Assembly (NCBI GenBank): GCA_964354375.1
Contig: CAYGZQ010000011.1
Span: forward strand, 1-64,000
Length of the DNA: 64,000 nt
Origin: CAYGZQ01 sp964354375 [NCBI: uncultured Planctomycetota bacterium]
Lineage (GTDB): Bacteria > JAJVIF01 > JAPKYR01
Direction: 5' to 3'
Shown: positions 61,858 through 64,000 of the stretch, piece by piece
How the letters are laid out: the number at the start of each line of letters is the position of its first letter
Numbering within the stretch: the stretch's first letter is position 1
Notes under the pieces: generated by a model
The model's database searches: none
What the model saw: only the letters and a program-made list of their open reading frames with translations
Told to the model about the DNA's origin: nothing
Made by a program: the position numbers and the translations under genes

Positions 61858-62310
61858 TCAGCTTTCATCGGTCCCTGCGAACCCTATCATCTGGTCGCAT
61901 TTCCTGCAACGCTGTGACTCGATAGGATTCTCTGCGCCGCAGTACGGACACATTTTCGTCCCCAGCGCCGATTCCATCGAATCAAGCAGCCTTTGGCATT
62001 TCCTGCAGATTTTCTCGCTGAACGGATTTTCCTCGCCGCAGTGCGGACAAAGCTTGTACCGCCCGTCCTTCCGCTCCTCTTTGGGCTTGCCGGCAAACAC
62101 CGCCCGAGATCTGAAAACCAGGTACAAGGGGAGAAAGATCAGTCCGAAGAAAACCACGGAGACCGACCAGAAGGTCACGGCGGCCCTGCCCAGCCCGAGC
62201 TTCCTTGCGTCCTCCTGCACTTTCCAGCCGGCGAACGCAAAAAAGTACATCACCGCTGCGAGGGCAATAAATCCCGTCAGCCAGTATCTCTGGATTACTT
62301 CGTATAGCAT
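61858..62310 (-). CDS. Membrane protein with two zinc ribbons
   Basis: 150 aa. Two hydrophobic helices (residues about 10-28 and 43-66) followed by two zinc-ribbon units, each CPxCG...C(R)KC: CPHCGEENPFSEKICRKC and CPYCGAENPIESQRCRKC. Such proteins may bind nucleic acid or serve as membrane-tethered adaptors. Only 13 bases after the S24 regulator gene, so probably co-transcribed. Function not known. Confidence 0.8.
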   Translation of the reverse strand: MLYEVIQRYWLTGFIALAAVMYFFAFAGWKVQEDARKLGLGRAAVTFWSVSVVFFGLIFLPLYLVFRSRAVFAGKPKEERKDGRYKLCPHCGEENPFSEKICRKCQRLLDSMESALGTKMCPYCGAENPIESQRCRKCDQMIGFAGTDES

Positions 62311-62323
62311 TGCGGTAGGGGGA

Positions 62324-63166
62324 TTATCGGAACTGGCGAACCAGGCGTACCACTTTGCCTATCACGCTCACGGTCGCGCGCTTCAGGTCGGGATACTCCG
62401 GATTCGCTGCCCGAAGAATCACCCCGTCAGGAGCAAAGTATACCCTCTTGAGCGTGACCTCGTCACCCTCCATCCTCACGGCGCAGACGGAGCCCTGGTC
62501 GAGTGCGTTCTTCAACATCGGGCTTATGATCACGTAGTCGCCCTCGAGTATGCCCACACCCACAAGGCTCTCGCCCGAGACTTTCAGGGCAAACAGATCC
62601 ACGTCGTTCGGCAGCCCCGTCCTCTCAACGGCCAGTTTCCCGATCGTGTACTCTTCCACACCCGACGGGTATCCCGCAGGTATCATTCCCAGCACCGGGA
62701 GCTCCATCGTCGGTCCCTCTTTCAGAGCGTCCAGAAGACTTCGCTTCATGTCGTCCAGTTGGCGGAGAAGGTCCTGCACTTCGACCTTCGATCTTATCGA
62801 CACGCCCGCTTCAGGTTCCCCTGCAGTCGGCTCGTACGGGCGGGTGAGCTCGGCCTCCACGCGCTTCACTATGTCGCCCTCGTCCAGGGGACGACCTGAG
62901 TTGTCGAACTCAAGGTATCCGGCAGCCATCATCAGAAGATCCACTCTCACGGCCAGGGCATCCGCGAAACGCTGAAGAATCCTGGGGGAGGGGGGATTTC
63001 GATGCGCGTTCTCGAGACGCGAGATGTAGCCGGCGTCCACCTGCGCTTCTCTTGCGAGCTCGTAAATACTCTTACCTCTGACCTTGCGGACCTTGCGCAG
63101 AATGTTACCGAAGCGCCGCCTGACAGGCGTCGGCTCGCTTGAGGTCGATGGAGTGTCGGGTTTCAT
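62324..63166 (-). CDS. CI-like regulator: XRE helix-turn-helix plus S24 (LexA-type) peptidase
   Basis: 280 aa from the ATG at 63166; the frame runs upstream to 63256 without a match. HTH_XRE at about 22-72 (SIYELAREAQVDAGYISRLE). The C-terminal S24 domain (about 155-275) has the autocleavage site Ala164-Gly165 (IPAGYP), the catalytic Ser200 (VSGESLVG) and Lys240 (VTLKRVY), so it should self-cleave on RecA activation, like LexA and phage CI. Its DNA-binding domain is CI-like, not LexA-like. Repeated sites upstream suggest autoregulation. Confidence 0.88.
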   Translation of the reverse strand: MKPDTPSTSSEPTPVRRRFGNILRKVRKVRGKSIYELAREAQVDAGYISRLENAHRNPPSPRILQRFADALAVRVDLLMMAAGYLEFDNSGRPLDEGDIVKRVEAELTRPYEPTAGEPEAGVSIRSKVEVQDLLRQLDDMKRSLLDALKEGPTMELPVLGMIPAGYPSGVEEYTIGKLAVERTGLPNDVDLFALKVSGESLVGVGILEGDYVIISPMLKNALDQGSVCAVRMEGDEVTLKRVYFAPDGVILRAANPEYPDLKRATVSVIGKVVRLVRQFR

Positions 63167-63200
63167 CGCAATAATAGATTCGGCAGTTCCGGAGGCTTCT

Positions 63201-63340
63201 TTGACAATATTCCAAATAATAGGCAAGGAAGCGCCGGAAAAGTGCCAAATTATCAAGTTTGCTGCGACCTACACCCCACCGCGGCCCGAACTGATGGCCT
63301 CCTATTGATAGTTTAAATGAGAAGTTGCCAGATTGTCAAG
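63201..63340. promoter_or_regulatory. Three TTGAYAAT...TGGCA-type sites upstream of the S24 regulator
   Basis: Minus-strand CTTGATAATTTGGCA (63257-63243) and CTTGACAATCTGGCA (63340-63326) are near-identical direct copies; plus-strand TTGACAATATTCCA (63201-63214) is a weaker inverted copy. They flank the regulator promoter and leader, so they are candidate operators. Confidence 0.6.
63310..63339 (-). promoter_or_regulatory. Promoter of the S24 regulator gene
   Basis: TTGACA (63339-63334) matches consensus perfectly; 18-bp spacer; TAAACT (63315-63310). The -35 lies within one of the repeated sites, as expected for a self-repressing gene. Confidence 0.65.
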
Positions 63341-63383
63341 GTTGGATTTCTTGCGCATGGCACGTAAGATTTGCAAGACTACG

Positions 63384-63408
63384 TAAAAGGCCGGGGGACT
63401 CCCGGCCT
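63384..63408 (-). terminator. Rho-independent terminator of thrS
   Basis: AGGCCGGG (63408-63401 on the minus strand) pairs with CCCGGCCT (63395-63388), followed by TTTTAC. Confidence 0.88.
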
Positions 63409-63432
63409 GATGTTGCGGAATTCTTGCGAGCC

Positions 63433-64000
63433 TCATTTCGCCGAGGTTGGAATCCGCCCTTCTCCCTCAAGACGCCGCTGGAACTCCTCGAGCTTGACTG
63501 CGCCCGTGTCGCCTGTGCCGCGCTCGTTGACCGACACGGTGCCCGCCTCAGCCTCATCGGGTCCGACAACAAGGAGATACGGCACCTTCATCACGCGACC
63601 GTCCCGAATCTTCCACCCCACCTTCTCGTTCCTGAGATCGGGGGTCACGCGGAATCCTGCCAAGTGGAGGGTACGGGCGACCTGCCGGGCGTATTCGTAC
63701 GTTTTCTCGCTGACCGGGAGAACCCGCGCCTGCTCCGGTACAAGCCAGACAGGGAAATTCCCGGCCGTGTGCTCGATCAGCACACCCAGGAATCTCTCCA
63801 GAGAGCCAACGATTGCCCGGTGTACAACCCTGGGTTTCCGGCGCTCGCCGCTTTCGTCCACGAATTCCAGGTTGAACCTCTCGGGGAGGTTGAAGTCCAC
63901 CTGGATGGTCGACAACTGCCATATCCGTCCGATGGCGTCCCTCATGAAGATGTCCACCTTCGGACCGTAGAAAGCCCCTCCGCCCGGATCGTACGTGAAC
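63433..64000 (-). CDS. thrS: Threonine--tRNA ligase ThrS, C-terminal part (runs off the window)
   Basis: The window shows the last 189 codons. GPKVDIFMRDAIGRIWQLST belongs to the catalytic core; class II motif 3 (IVGSLERFLGVLIEH) and the anticodon-binding domain (FPVWLVPEQARVLPVSEK, RVTPDLRNEKVGWKIRDG, KVPYLLVVG) follow in the expected order. The start, the TGS and editing domains and motifs 1-2 are beyond base 64000. Ends at 63433 with a terminator after it. Confidence 0.95.
   Translation of the reverse strand, partial: FTYDPGGGAFYGPKVDIFMRDAIGRIWQLSTIQVDFNLPERFNLEFVDESGERRKPRVVHRAIVGSLERFLGVLIEHTAGNFPVWLVPEQARVLPVSEKTYEYARQVARTLHLAGFRVTPDLRNEKVGWKIRDGRVMKVPYLLVVGPDEAEAGTVSVNERGTGDTGAVKLEEFQRRLEGEGRIPTSAK

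Noticed and set aside
62324-63166. Calling the S24 gene lexA
   Set aside because: Its DNA-binding domain is of the XRE/CI kind, not the winged helix of LexA; no SOS genes are near.

Overview
The window (about 58-60% GC by eye) looks like the chromosome of an uncultured, deep-branching diderm bacterium. Many secreted lipoproteins carry a lipobox, the flippase, MurG and MoxR/BatD-like genes fit a Gram-negative envelope, and menaquinone is made by the futalosine route. Gene order is unlike E. coli or Bacillus. No gene fixes the phylum, so I leave it open. I saw no rRNA, tRNA, CRISPR array, phage or complete insertion sequence. Several families of short palindromic repeats lie between genes.

Layout: 1-6210 is a co-directional run of thiC-thiF-like-thiL followed by the t6A tRNA-modification set tsaE-tsaB-rimI-tsaD, mostly overlapping or abutting. 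6343-15925 is accessory: lipoproteins, a secreted phytase/esterase-like protein, a GNAT, an endonuclease/phosphatase lipoprotein, two paralogous PPC-like lipoproteins flanking a diiron protein, and a secreted transglutaminase-like protein. 16027-22319 holds corA, ybjQ, two tandem B12-type radical SAM genes and ilvE. 22486-28725 has two large unknown lipoproteins, a membrane-anchored TolB-like propeller and a polysaccharide flippase. 28922-32794 has an alcohol dehydrogenase and an overlapping murG-GT2-methyltransferase operon. 32919-37940 has cutA, a TPR lipoprotein, uvrA and ogt. 38060-44205 has rapZ, then the glycolytic run gap-pgk-tpiA with a STAS/receiver protein and a histone-deacetylase-like amidohydrolase. 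44218-47121 is a BatD-like/moxR/membrane-protein operon.

47282-47770 is a compact regulatory unit: a near-consensus promoter, a cyclic di-GMP-I (GEMM) riboswitch, an antiterminator/terminator platform, then a 43-codon ORF with an excellent Shine-Dalgarno sequence and no recognised relative. 57080 down to 47801 (minus strand) is a ten-gene menaquinone operon: ubiD-ubiE-ubiX-ubiA-unknown-mqnE-mqnA-mqnC-deaminase-rluB-like. Only mqnD is missing from the expected set. fumA-fumB lie divergently upstream.

58813-61621 is the oddest stretch: three neighbouring full-length genes belong to well-known enzyme families but have lost catalytic residues. They are an L,D-transpeptidase (His to Gln, Cys to Ser), a MalK/UgpC-type ABC ATPase without Walker A, signature, Walker B or H-loop, and an HtpX-like M48 protease without its zinc site. 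The window ends with a zinc-ribbon membrane protein, a CI-like S24 regulator with repeated operator-like sites, and the 3' part of thrS.
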